A stretch of DNA of 64,000 bases from assembly GCF_004912155.1 (NCBI RefSeq), contig NZ_STGX01000004.1, positions 315,078 to 379,077 on the forward strand, written 5' to 3'. This stretch comes from Glycomyces paridis (GTDB lineage Bacteria; Actinomycetota; Actinomycetes; Mycobacteriales; Micromonosporaceae). A program made the translations under genes and the position numbers. Of the stretch, positions 38,145 to 46,553 are shown in pieces. Positions within the stretch are counted from its first letter, which is position 1. The number at the start of each line of letters is the position of its first letter. The notes beneath the pieces were generated by a model. The model did not search any database, had not been told where the DNA came from, and was given only the letters and a program-made list of their open reading frames with translations.

Positions 38145-38540
38145 GTGACGACGTTTCGGATCGGAGAGGCGGCCGAGCTGCTCGGCGTCTCCGCGGACAC
38201 CCTCAGACGCTGGATCGACGCCGGGAAACTCGCCGCCGCGCGCGACGAGCACGGCCGCCGGGCCATCACCGGCGCCGACCTGGCCGCGTTCGCCCGCGAA
38301 CGCGCCGCCGCACCCGACGCGGGCGCCGGATCGTCCTCGGCGCGCAACCGCCTGCGCGGCATCGTCACCGGCATCGTCAAGGACCAGGTGATGGCACAGG
38401 TCGACCTCCAGGTGGGACCGTTCCGGGTGGTGTCGCTCATGAGCCGCGAAGCCGTCGACGAACTCGGGCTCGAAGTCGGCTCGCTCGCCACCGCCGTCGT
38501 CAAATCCACCAACGTCGTCGTCGAACGCCCCGAACGCTGA
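38145..38540 (+). CDS. Molybdate-type regulator: MerR/BldC-like HTH plus Mop domain
   Basis: A 131-residue protein. Residues 3-30 form an excisionase/MerR-type HTH (FRIGEAAELLGVSADTLRRWIDAGKL) and residues about 65-130 a molybdate-binding Mop/TOBE unit (NRLRGIVTGIVKDQVMAQVDLQVG...LGLEVGSLATAVVKSTNVVVE). It is encoded 15 bp before modA in the same direction, so it likely senses molybdate and regulates the transporter operon in cis. The GTG at 38145 is used because the HTH begins at once; upstream codons belong to repeat copy B. Confidence 0.9.
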   Translation: MTTFRIGEAAELLGVSADTLRRWIDAGKLAAARDEHGRRAITGADLAAFARERAAAPDAGAGSSSARNRLRGIVTGIVKDQVMAQVDLQVGPFRVVSLMSREAVDELGLEVGSLATAVVKSTNVVVERPER

Positions 38541-38555
38541 ACCCCGGAGAAACCC

Positions 38556-39299
38556 ATGCGCACCGGACCCGCCTTCGCCACCGCCGCCCTCATGCTCACC
38601 GGACTCACCGCCTGCGGCGGCACCGACGACGCCGACGCCACCCTCACCGTCTTCGCCGCCGCCTCCCTCACCGAGGCCGTCACCGAGATCGGCGAGCAGT
38701 TCGAAGCCGAACACGACGGCGTCACCGTCGAATTCAACTTCGCCGCCTCCTCCGACCTCGCCGCGCAGATCACCGAAGGCGCCCCCGCCGACGTGTTCGC
38801 CTCCGCCGACGAGGCCAACATGGACAAGGTCGTCGACGCCGGCGCCGCGGACGCCCCTGAGACCTTCGCGCTCAACCAGCTCGTCATCGCCGTCCCCGCC
38901 GGCAACCCCGAAAACGTCACAGGCCTCGCCGACCTCGATGGCCTCGACTTCGCCGCCTGCGCCCCCGAAGTCCCCTGCGGCACCGCCGCCCAGACCGCCG
39001 CCGACGCCTCCGGCACCGACCTCACCCCCGTCACCTACGAGGCCGACGTCAAGTCCACCCTCCAGAAACTCCTCCTCGGCGAAGTCGACGCCGCCCTCGT
39101 CTACCGCACCGACGCCATCGCCGCCGCAGACGCCGTCGACGCCGTCGAATTCCCCGAATCCGCCGCGGCCGTCAACACCTACCCCATCACCGCCCTCGAC
39201 GAAGCCCCCGAAACCGACCTCGCCGACCAGTTCACCGCGTACGTCCTCGGCGAAGACGCCCAGGCGATCCTCGAAACCGCCGGATTCCAACAGCCCTAA
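38556..39299 (+). CDS. modA: Molybdate ABC transporter, substrate-binding lipoprotein
   Basis: A 247-residue lipoprotein (lipobox LTAC with Cys20) that captures molybdate or tungstate outside the membrane. The ModA pattern is clear: LTVFAAASLTEAVTEIGEQF, VEFNFAASSDLAAQITEGAPADVFASAD, LVIAVPAGNP, CAPEVPCG and VDAALVYRTDA. First transport gene of modABC; 15 bp to modB. Codon use is extremely rich in GCC/GAC. GGAG lies 8 nt before the ATG. Confidence 0.95.
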   Translation: MRTGPAFATAALMLTGLTACGGTDDADATLTVFAAASLTEAVTEIGEQFEAEHDGVTVEFNFAASSDLAAQITEGAPADVFASADEANMDKVVDAGAADAPETFALNQLVIAVPAGNPENVTGLADLDGLDFAACAPEVPCGTAAQTAADASGTDLTPVTYEADVKSTLQKLLLGEVDAALVYRTDAIAAADAVDAVEFPESAAAVNTYPITALDEAPETDLADQFTAYVLGEDAQAILETAGFQQP

Positions 39300-39314
39300 C
39301 GGAAGAGGAACACC

Positions 39315-40118
39315 ATGCCAACCGCCCGGACCCGCAGACGCCGCCGCATCCCGGCCGCCCTGCTGGCCCCCGCCGTCCTCGGCCTGGCGTTCCTCATCCT
39401 CCCCCTCGCCGGCCTCCTCGCCCGCGCCCCCTGGAGCGAACTGCCCGCCCGCCTCGCCGAACCGGCCATGCTCGACGCCCTCCGCCTCTCACTGGTCACC
39501 GCGACCGCCGCGACCGCCCTCTCCCTGCTCTTCGGCGTCCCCATCGCATGGCTCCTCGCCCGCGGCGACTTCCCCGGCCGCAGCCTCCTGCGCGCCCTCG
39601 TCACCGTGCCGCTCGTCCTGCCGCCGGTCGTCGGCGGCGTCGCCCTCCTCCTCGTCTTCGGCCGCAACGGCATCGTCGGCTCCTGGCTCCACGACCGCTT
39701 CGACCTCACCATCCCCTTCACCACCACCGCCGTCGTCCTCGCCATGACCTTCGTGTCCATGCCGTTCCTGATCGTCTCCGTCGAAGGGGCGCTGCGCGGC
39801 GCCGACACCCGCTTCGAAGAGGCCGCCGCCACCCTCGGCGCCGGACGATGGACCGCCTTCACCCACGTCACCCTCCCCATGATCGCCCCGGGCGTCCTCG
39901 CCGGCGCCGTCCTCTGCTGGGCCCGCGCCCTCGGCGAATTCGGCGCCACCATCACCTTCGCCGGCAACTTCCCCGGCCGCACCCAGACCATGCCCCTCGC
40001 CGTCTACCTCGCCCTGCAAACCGACATGGAGGCCGCGATCGTCCTCAGCCTGCTCCTGCTCGCGGTCTCCGTCATCGTCCTGGCCTCCCTCCGCGACCGA
40101 TGGACGGCCACCCCGTGA
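39315..40118 (+). CDS. modB: Molybdate ABC transporter, permease
   Basis: A 267-residue inner-membrane permease with five to six helices: [71 protein letters not shown], and a final [16 protein letters not shown]. The EAA loop reads [44 protein letters not shown]. Its TGA overlaps the modC GTG (GTGA). GGAAGAGG precedes the ATG. Confidence 0.95.
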   Translation: [267 protein letters not shown]

Positions 40119-41317
40119 ACCCCGAACCGCACCCGCAGCAGGGCCTCGACGCGCACCTCGTGGTCGTACGCGGCACGAACCCCAAGCGCGGGAACGAATC
40201 CGCGACAGACGACAGCGACCGGAGCACCCACCGCCGCAACGCCTCCCGCGACGACCAGACCTTCCGGCTCGACCTGCGCCTGCGCGTCGAACCCGGCGAA
40301 ACCGTCGCACTCCTCGGTCCCAACGGAGCCGGAAAGACCACCGCCCTACGGGCCCTCGCCGGACTCGAACCGCTCTCGGACGGCGGCATCATCCTCGACG
40401 GCGCACTCCTCGACCGGCCCAGGAACAGCACCGGCACCGGCACCGGCAACAACTCAGCGAACACCCGAGACCGCTGGGTCCCGCCCGAACACCGCCGCAT
40501 CGGCGTCGTCTTCCAGGACTACCTGCTGTTCCCCCACCTCAACGCACTCGACAACGTCGCATTCGGACCCCGCCGCCGCGGCACGGGCCGCGCCGAAGCC
40601 AGAGGGCTTGCGGCCGACCGGCTCGCACGGGTCGGCCTGGCGGACTTCGCGAAACGGCGGCCCTCGCAGCTGTCGGGCGGCCAGGCGCAGCGGGTCGCGC
40701 TCGCCCGCGCGCTCGCTACCGACCCGGCGCTCCTGCTGCTCGACGAGCCGCTCGCGGCGCTCGACGCGCGCACCCGCCTCGACACCCGCGTCGAACTGCA
40801 CCGCCACCTCGCCGGCCATGCGGGCGCGGCGGTCCTGGTGACGCACGACCCGGTCGACGCGCTCATGCTCGCCGACCGGCTCATCGTGATCGAGGACGGT
40901 CGGGCCGTCCAGGAGGGCGACGCCGAGGCGGTCACCGCGCGCCCACGCACCGACTACATCGCCCGCCTCGTGGGCCTGAACCTCTACCGCGGCACGGCGT
41001 CCGGGCGGACGGTCGTACTGGAGTCGGGGACCGTCCTGGCGACCGCCGAACCGCTTGACGGGCCCGCCTTCGCCGCGTTCGCCCCCAGCGCGGTGGCCCT
41101 GTTCCGGGACGAGCCCGACGGCAGCCCTCGGAACACCTGGCGCGCTTCGGTCTCGGGCGTCCACCGCCACGGCGACCACCTCCGCGTCCAACTCGACGGC
41201 CCCCTACGAGCCGCAGCCGACGTGACCCCCGCAGCCGCCGCCCACCTCGCCCTCGCCCCTGGGCGGGACGTCTGGGCGGCGGTGAAGGCCACCGAAATCC
41301 GCGCCTACCCGGCCTGA
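40115..41317 (+). CDS. modC: Molybdate ABC transporter, ATPase with two unusual inserts
   Basis: A 400-residue ATPase. Walker A is LLGPNGAGKTT, the Q-loop VVFQDYLLFPHL, the signature LSGGQAQRVALARAL, Walker B LLLLDEPLAALD, and the switch His is in VTHDPVDAL, followed by a C-terminal Mop/TOBE-like regulatory domain. Two hydrophilic inserts interrupt the cassette: about 28 residues between LDAHLVVVRG and FRLDLRLRV, and a Thr/Gly/Asn-rich loop of about 20 residues before RWVPPEHRRIGVVFQ. The GTG at 40115 overlaps the modB stop; an ATG 15 bp earlier is also possible. The fold seems intact. Confidence 0.93.
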   Translation: MNPEPHPQQGLDAHLVVVRGTNPKRGNESATDDSDRSTHRRNASRDDQTFRLDLRLRVEPGETVALLGPNGAGKTTALRALAGLEPLSDGGIILDGALLDRPRNSTGTGTGNNSANTRDRWVPPEHRRIGVVFQDYLLFPHLNALDNVAFGPRRRGTGRAEARGLAADRLARVGLADFAKRRPSQLSGGQAQRVALARALATDPALLLLDEPLAALDARTRLDTRVELHRHLAGHAGAAVLVTHDPVDALMLADRLIVIEDGRAVQEGDAEAVTARPRTDYIARLVGLNLYRGTASGRTVVLESGTVLATAEPLDGPAFAAFAPSAVALFRDEPDGSPRNTWRASVSGVHRHGDHLRVQLDGPLRAAADVTPAAAAHLALAPGRDVWAAVKATEIRAYPA

Positions 41318-41345
41318 CACCGGTCGCCGCCACCCAACCTCCATT

Positions 41346-41640
41346 GGCAAACGCTCAAGCCTGAAACGGTCTCACGCCGCCGCTCCGTGCCCAGCCGCCG
41401 CACCGGATCTCCGCCCGCAGACGCTTGGTCCTGAGACGGCCTCGCGCCGCCACCCCGCCCGACACCGGCCGTCGCCCGCCCCGGCCATTCGCGGCCTTGG
41501 CTCGCAAACGCTCGGACCCGAGGCGGCTTCGCGCCGCTGCCGCGCCTGACGCCAGCCCTCTCCGCCGCCCGGCCCCGCCATTCGCGACCTTGGCTCGCAA
41601 ACGCTTGGGCCGGAGACGTTTTCGCGTCTCCGGCCCTCGC
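41346..41640. repeat. Four degenerate hairpin-containing repeats
   Basis: In the 579-bp gene-free gap after modC, the block 'gcaaacgctyggncckgag-cgg--tcgcgcc' occurs near 41347, 41416, 41501 and 41596. Each ends in a foldback. The last one (41607-41636) is a perfect 12-bp stem and may be the working terminator. Confidence 0.6.
41607..41636 (+). terminator. Hairpin terminator downstream of modC
   Basis: GGGCCGGAGACG/CGTCTCCGGCCC is a perfect 12-bp stem with loop ttttcg, the strongest of the four foldbacks in the gap. Confidence 0.65.
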
Positions 41641-41645
41641 TGGAA

Positions 41646-41714
41646 TGTCGTACCCCCGTGTCACGGTCGTTGAACCGGGGGCCCGTGAATAAGTCGGGCG
41701 AGCAGGCAAATCAC
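41646..41714 (+). repeat. Dispersed intergenic repeat, copy C
   Basis: Third copy of the element seen at 36116 and 37978, again in a gap between convergent genes. It shares the full 69-base length with copy B. Confidence 0.75.
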
Positions 41715-41824
41715 CTCCGCTCCGCGCTGCCCTCCGACCGGCCGGATCGGGGCCGGAGCCCAGATCCGATGCCTTCCGGATCGGCCCGGTCGCCCCCGAT
41801 CCGGTGACCTTCAGCCGTTCCTTC

Positions 41825-41904
41825 GCACCGCTTCACCGCAGCAGAGCCTTGCCGCAGCACCGCCTCGCCGCGGTACCGTCTCACCGCAACAACGGTTCAC
41901 CGCC
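41825..41904. repeat. Five tandem 16-bp units at the MFS gene end
   Basis: Units of the form gcaccgcctcaccgca repeat in exact 16-bp register from 41825 to 41904. The array runs through the stop codon of the MFS gene (41897-41899). Confidence 0.7.
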
Positions 41905-43192
41905 ACACCACCACCGGCGTTAAAGCCGTCACGGCCACGAGTCCGCGCTCCGGGGCCGGAGCGGCCTGCGGGGTGCCGTCGCCGTCGTGGCGGGCGGCTC
42001 GGCGGATGACCGGGATGCAGCAGGCCACGATCACCAGCGAGACCAGGCCGATGGCGACGAACGCCGCCTGCACGCTCATGACCGTCGAGACGGCCCCGCC
42101 GAGCAGGAAGCCGATGAGCTGCGCCGCGTTGACCCGGCCGTTCACCGCCGCGTTCGCCCGGCCCCGGTAGGCCTCGGGGACGCGCCGCGCCAGCGCGATG
42201 CCCAGCGCCGAGTTCTCCCCGGCGTTGAACAGGCCGCCGATGAGGTTGAGCGGCACCAACAGCAGCACGCTGAACAGCGGCAGGCCCTGCCCGAGGCAGA
42301 CCAGGCCGACCCCGGCCAGACACGCCATCTGCATCCAAGCGAGCTGCACGTCGCGCCCGAGCCGGCGGATGACCGCGGCGGCGATCCAGGCGCCGCCGAC
42401 CATGCCGATCGTCCAGCAGGCCTTGATGAGCCCGTACAGGCCCTCGCTGGCGTCGTAGACCTCGCGGACGAGGAACACGTGGAGGACGTTGACCGCGCAC
42501 ATCGCCGCGATCACCGCGCTGAGGCCGAGGACCATGGAGCCCAGGAGCTTGTCGCCGCGCAGCTTCCAGCCGGCGCCGGGGACCGCGCCGCCGGTCGCGG
42601 CGGCGCGACGGACGCCGCCGCGTCGGGTGCGGATGTCGCAGCACAGCAGGACGCGGGCGAGCGCGGCGAAGGCGGCGAGCATGAGCGCGGCCCCTGCGCC
42701 GTGGGCGCCCATGACGAACCCGGCGACGGCCGGTCCGGCGGCGAGCCCTGAGAGCGTCCCGGTCTGGACGAGCGCGACCGCGCGCGGCAGGTCCTCGCTG
42801 CGGGACATGCTCGGGATGAGCGCGCTGACGACCGGCTGGAGCACGGCCGTGCCGCAGGCGTTGAGGACGACCAGCGCGAACAGGGCGTACAGGTTGTCGG
42901 TGAAGGCCATCGCGGCGATCGCGACCGTCTGGAGCAGGCCCGATCCGGCCATGAGCGCGCGGCTGTCGAAGCGGTCGGCCATGCGGCCGGTGAACGGCGC
43001 CAGGACGACGAGCGGCAGGGTCGCGAAGATGATGAGGGCGGCGACCGCCATGCCGCCGTAGCCCTCGCTCTGGAGCCGGAGGGTGAGGGTGAAGTCGGCG
43101 GTGAACATGGCGGTTCCGGCGAGGAACGCGCAGGTCGCGGCGGTGTAGACGTCGGACCATCGGGTCCCGTCGGTGAAGAATGTGAAAGACAT
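41897..43192 (-). CDS. MFS transporter, probable drug exporter
   Basis: A 431-residue, 12-helix major facilitator. After helix 2 comes the loop GRMADRFDSRALM (the GxLaDrxGrkxxl equivalent), and a second such loop lies near the middle. Helices are rich in Ala/Leu/Val. It resembles MFS_3-type exporters (macrolide or enterobactin exporters). It follows an ArsR-type gene in the same direction, a usual regulator/exporter pair. The ATG at 43192 lies inside a large palindrome; a GTG at 43213 is an alternative start. The stop is inside a 16-bp tandem repeat. Confidence 0.85.
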   Translation of the reverse strand: MSFTFFTDGTRWSDVYTAATCAFLAGTAMFTADFTLTLRLQSEGYGGMAVAALIIFATLPLVVLAPFTGRMADRFDSRALMAGSGLLQTVAIAAMAFTDNLYALFALVVLNACGTAVLQPVVSALIPSMSRSEDLPRAVALVQTGTLSGLAAGPAVAGFVMGAHGAGAALMLAAFAALARVLLCCDIRTRRGGVRRAAATGGAVPGAGWKLRGDKLLGSMVLGLSAVIAAMCAVNVLHVFLVREVYDASEGLYGLIKACWTIGMVGGAWIAAAVIRRLGRDVQLAWMQMACLAGVGLVCLGQGLPLFSVLLLVPLNLIGGLFNAGENSALGIALARRVPEAYRGRANAAVNGRVNAAQLIGFLLGGAVSTVMSVQAAFVAIGLVSLVIVACCIPVIRRAARHDGDGTPQAAPAPERGLVAVTALTPVVVWR

Positions 43193-43213
43193 ATTTCGAA
43201 GATACTCTTTCAC
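43182..43213. promoter_or_regulatory. 32-bp interrupted palindrome over the MFS start
   Basis: GTGAAAGA (43182-43189) and TCTTTCAC (43206-43213) are perfect 8-bp arms with a TTCGAA exactly at the centre. More GAAAGA/TCTTTC half-sites lie at 43224-43229 and 43255-43260. The likely ligand is the adjacent winged-helix regulator (inference). Confidence 0.55.
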
Positions 43214-43437
43214 GCCATGATGCGAAAGAGGTTTTTCAGAATTTTTGAAGTAGTTCTTTCATAACTTTGCGCAGCGGGCCGCCGAACACCCGTCGAAGCG
43301 ACTCCCCGCCGCCCGCAAGGCGATCCGCTCCTGGCGCACCGAGGTCCGAGCCGCCTCGCTCCCCCTCGCGGACCGGGCCTCGCCCGCCTCCCCGGCCCCG
43401 CCGTGCCTCGACCCCGCTCCCCCGTGCGGGCCGGGCC

Positions 43438-44154
43438 TCACACTCTGGGGAAGAGCCTGAACATCGCGTGGTAGACGACCGCCTCGCTCGGCCCCTCGCT
43501 GCCTTCCGCGATCCGCTTTCGCGTCAGCTCCGCGTACTCCCCCTCCAGCTCCATGAAGCGGCGGCCGAACTCCTCGGCCTCCTCGGGAGTCAGCCGCAGC
43601 GTCCCGTGCTGCACCATCGAGGCGTCCCGGATCTTCGGGTCCAGGTCGAACCTGCTGTCGAGGAAGCGCGTGAAGTTCTCCTCATCGCGCTCCCTGAACG
43701 CCTCGCCCATGGTGCGTTCGATGACCTTGTCGCTCTCGGAGGCGTCGTCCCCGGCCGCAATCGAGAAGCTGTGCAGCGCAAGGCGCCACACCCGCTCGCG
43801 CGCGTCGCCGCGGCTCGGGGCCTCCTCGATGAACCCCGCCTTCGCCAGCGTCCGCAGGTGGTAGCTCATCGCGCTCGGGGTCATCCCTGCGACCTCGGCG
43901 ATCTCGGTGGCCGTGGCGCCGTCGAAGCCCTTCACCCGCCGCAGGCCGAGGAAGTCGAAGACCGCCATCCGGGCCGGGTGCGCAAGCGCCTTCATTCGCT
44001 CCGGGTCGGTGATCTTGACGCGGTGGGCGTCCTCCGGCAGGATCCCCTGCGGCCGCCCGGGCGGGACCGGCGGGACCGGGGCGACGGGCGGCACCGGCGG
44101 GAGCGGGGGCCGCGGCAGGCCGTTCTCCGGATGCGAAGCAGACGTTTCAGACAT
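43438..44154 (-). CDS. ArsR-type winged-helix transcriptional regulator
   Basis: A 238-residue regulator. A proline-rich head of about 35 residues precedes the HTH_20 domain (DPERMKALAHPARMAVFDFLGL, ATATEIAEVAGMTPSAMSYHLRTLAKAGFIEEAPSRG), and a C-terminal region of about 120 residues resembles other large ArsR-like repressors next to MFS exporters. No metal-binding Cys pair is visible, so an organic ligand is more likely. The MFS gene is 245 bp downstream, with palindromic sites between. Confidence 0.85.
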   Translation of the reverse strand: MSETSASHPENGLPRPPLPPVPPVAPVPPVPPGRPQGILPEDAHRVKITDPERMKALAHPARMAVFDFLGLRRVKGFDGATATEIAEVAGMTPSAMSYHLRTLAKAGFIEEAPSRGDARERVWRLALHSFSIAAGDDASESDKVIERTMGEAFRERDEENFTRFLDSRFDLDPKIRDASMVQHGTLRLTPEEAEEFGRRFMELEGEYAELTRKRIAEGSEGPSEAVVYHAMFRLFPRV

Positions 44155-44224
44155 GCCTCAAGCTAACCACGTGCCACGGGGGACGTCTCGGGCTCGGTCG
44201 ATCGACCGCCTCCGATGCGGCCGG

Positions 44225-44884
44225 TCAGCCGCCCGAGGAGGCCGCCACGGACGCCGCGGTGGCCGCCGTGACCGCGGCCATGACCGCCGCCTGCGCGGCC
44301 TGGACCGCCTCGCGGGTCGCGTCCCCGGCCCACGAGCCGTCGCCGAAGCCCTTCAGGACCTTGCGGACCTCGGACTTCTTGCGGTCGGGAAAGACCGCGC
44401 GCTCCATGTTCAGGGCGTAGACGAGCGAGCCGAGGGCCGCGGTCCGCGCGTCGGAGGCGCGGCGCAGGTCGACCGCGGAGGCGAGCCGGAACCGCGCGTC
44501 GGTCTCGGCGCCGGGGTCGCCGGGCAGGTGGCGGCTGAACGGGAAGAGCCCGAGCGCCTTGTCCCGCCGCTCCTTCAGCAGCCCGCGCCCGGTGAGGTCG
44601 GCGAGCACGGTCCGCTTCAGACCCTTGGCGAGGCGCTCGACCGCGCCCTTGGGCTTGCGTGGCTTGTCCGCCGCGAGCCGGGCGAGCGCGCCGTCGAGGA
44701 CCGGCTGCCCGACGGGCGCGGGGTCGGCGACGTGCACGCGGCCGTCGGCGAGGTCGACGCGACCGGCGAGCACGAGTTCGAGCAGGACCGCGCCGGCGAG
44801 GCCGAATTCGAGGTGCCCGACGCGGCTGCGGCCGGTGGCGTCGTCGTAGGCGAGGAGGACGAGTTCGTCGACGAGGGAGACCAT
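44225..44884 (-). CDS. GPP34 family protein
   Basis: A 219-residue protein of the GPP34 (Golgi phosphoprotein 3) family: LVDELVLLAYDDATGR, an alternating helical core GLAGAVLLELVLAGRVDL, and the PxP-x-K hairpin-like middle. In eukaryotes GPP34 binds PI4P; in actinomycetes these proteins are frequent, often near development genes, and largely unstudied. It starts 27 bp after pheA in the same direction and may share its transcript. The Ala-rich tail (AAVMAAVTAATAASVAASSGG) is longer than usual. Confidence 0.85.
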   Translation of the reverse strand: MVSLVDELVLLAYDDATGRSRVGHLEFGLAGAVLLELVLAGRVDLADGRVHVADPAPVGQPVLDGALARLAADKPRKPKGAVERLAKGLKRTVLADLTGRGLLKERRDKALGLFPFSRHLPGDPGAETDARFRLASAVDLRRASDARTAALGSLVYALNMERAVFPDRKKSEVRKVLKGFGDGSWAGDATREAVQAAQAAVMAAVTAATAASVAASSGG

Positions 44885-44911
44885 GCGCTCCAGCCTATGC
44901 CGCCGCGCGGT

Positions 44912-45832
44912 TCAGCGCGGGCTCCCGCCTTCGCGGAGGGCGGCGAGCCAGTCGGCGGCGTCGGCGAAGTCGGCGTCGGTCATGCCCTCGGGCGCCGGGA
45001 CGGGCGTCTCGGCGTGGCCGCGCGGATAGGAACCGAGGTAGCGCACGTCGGCGCAGATGCGGCGCAGGCCGGTGAGGGCCTCGCCCATGCGCGCGTCCGC
45101 GAGGTGCCCGGCGCAGTCGAGGAAGAACGCGTACCGGCCGAGCCCTTCGCCGGTGGGGCGCGACTCGATCCGGGTGAGGTTGATGCCGCGGATCGCGAAC
45201 TCGGTGAGCACGCCCAGGAGCGCGCCGACCCGGTCGTGGTCGATGTAGACGGCCAGGGAGGTGAGGTCGTTCCCGGAGGGCTCGGGCGGCGCGGCCGGGC
45301 GCGTGACGTGCACGAACCGCGTCTCGGCCTTGGCGTTGTCGCCGATGTCGAAGGCCTGCACGGGAAGCCCGAAGGCTTCGGCCGCGAACGGCGGGCACAC
45401 GGCCGCGTCGAACTCGCCGTCGACGACCCGCTGCGCGGCCTGCGCGGTCGAGAGCGCCTGATGGACCACGGCGTTCGGGAGCTCGCGGGCGAGGTACTTG
45501 CGGACCTGCGCGAGGGCGACGGGCATGGAGGCGACCGTCGCGATCTCGGCGGGGGCCTTGGCGGAGGCGAGCACGAACGTCACCGGGATGACGGTCTCGC
45601 CGGCGATGACGAGCGGGTCGCCGCCCACCAGCTCGTCCACGGTCAGCGTGACCGTGCCCTCCTGGGAGTTCTCGATCGGCACGAAGCCGGCCCCGACCTC
45701 CCCGCGCCGCACGGCGTCGAGGACCTCGGGAATCGAGGCCATGGGGACGGCGGCCGCACCCTTGGCCGCGGGCAGTCGGCGGAGCGCGGCCTCGGTGAAG
45801 GTCCCGCGCGGTCCCAGATAGGCGAACTCCAT
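44912..45832 (-). CDS. pheA: Prephenate dehydratase
   Basis: A 306-residue enzyme turning prephenate to phenylpyruvate for phenylalanine. The catalytic PDT domain is YLGPRGTFTEAALRRL...GFVPIENSQEGTV...STAQAAQRV, and the C-terminal ACT regulatory domain contains ITRIESRP-type residues (NLTRIESRPTGEGLGRYAFFLDCAG) that bind Phe. It has no chorismate mutase domain, as is usual in actinobacteria. The ATG at 45832 is followed at once by the conserved motif. Confidence 0.96.
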   Translation of the reverse strand: MEFAYLGPRGTFTEAALRRLPAAKGAAAVPMASIPEVLDAVRRGEVGAGFVPIENSQEGTVTLTVDELVGGDPLVIAGETVIPVTFVLASAKAPAEIATVASMPVALAQVRKYLARELPNAVVHQALSTAQAAQRVVDGEFDAAVCPPFAAEAFGLPVQAFDIGDNAKAETRFVHVTRPAAPPEPSGNDLTSLAVYIDHDRVGALLGVLTEFAIRGINLTRIESRPTGEGLGRYAFFLDCAGHLADARMGEALTGLRRICADVRYLGSYPRGHAETPVPAPEGMTDADFADAADWLAALREGGSPR

Positions 45833-46047
45833 GTGCCAACGCTAGCAAGGCCGGTCGAGTCGGGCCCGCGAGCTGGGCCGGCGCCGCCGCCGACCGGCCC
45901 GCCCTGAGACCGCCGTCTCAACGGCGACCCGCCTCGGGCCGGTGCCCCGCCGTCGCGTATGCTTGTCGAGCCCCAGCGGAATTCCGCGGTGGTAAGCCAG
46001 GGAAATCGGAATGCGTCACTCGCTGCCGTATGCCAGGATCACTGAGC

Positions 46048-46120
46048 GCCCCCATCGTCTAGGGGCCTAGGACGCCGCCCTTTCAAGGCGGTAACACGGG
46101 TTCGAATCCCGTTGGGGGTA
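46048..46120 (+). tRNA. tRNA-Glu (anticodon TTC)
   Basis: A 73-nt cloverleaf: GCCCCCA acceptor, anticodon stem CCGCC/GGCGG around CTTTCAA (TTC), T-loop TTCGAAT, discriminator A, CCA not encoded. A perfect GCGGAATTCCGC palindrome lies upstream at 45976-45987. Confidence 0.95.
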
Positions 46121-46159
46121 CGGCCCAGACGCGACGCCGGTCACACGGCGAGCATCTGG

Positions 46160-46165
46160 TATAAA
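46160..46165 (+). promoter_or_regulatory. -10 element for tRNA-Asp
   Basis: TATAAA stands out in GC-rich sequence 45 bp before the mature tRNA-Asp. No good -35 hexamer is visible at 17 bp, so the assignment is tentative. Confidence 0.35.
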
Positions 46166-46210
46166 TGAACAGGTCTTGCGACCTTGCAGGATGCGACAGC
46201 GTCCGACCAA

Positions 46211-46285
46211 GGTCCCGTAGAGCAGCTAGGAGTGCTCGCCACCCTGTCAAGGTGGAGGTCGCGGGTTCAAATCCCGTCGGGACCG
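46211..46285 (+). tRNA. tRNA-Asp (anticodon GTC)
   Basis: A 75-nt cloverleaf: GGTCCCG/CGGGACC acceptor, D-stem GAGC/GCTC, anticodon stem CCACC/GGTGG around CTGTCAA (GTC), T-loop TTCAAAT, discriminator G, CCA not encoded. Confidence 0.95.
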
Positions 46286-46292
46286 CAGTACG

Positions 46293-46320
46293 AAGGCCCA
46301 TCGGTTCGCCGGTGGGCCTT
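46293..46320 (+). terminator. Terminator of the tRNA-Asp transcript
   Basis: AAGGCCCATCGG-ttcg-CCGGTGGGCCTT, a 12-bp stem with one mismatch, begins 8 bp after the tRNA and ends TTCTTC. Confidence 0.85.
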
Positions 46321-46553
46321 CTTCATGCCCGCAGCCCGGGCCCGTTCGCGCCGTCCCGACCACCGTTCCGGCCACCGTCCCGATCGGTGCACGGACCTCC
46401 GGGGCACTCCGGAAGGGACCGGCAACCTCGCGGACACCTGCGGGCCGCACCCCCACTGCCGGGCGTCCGGGCGGCGCTGACTGCGAATCCACGGCGGCGC
46501 CCCATTGTGGGCGGCGGGAGTGACTTCGGGATCGCGAATGGATTTCAAGGCGA

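Noticed and set aside
45971-46047. Cobalamin-riboswitch-like words (ggtggtaagccagggaaatcgg) before tRNA-Glu
   Set aside because: The B12-box and surrounding helices do not fit and the next gene is a tRNA.
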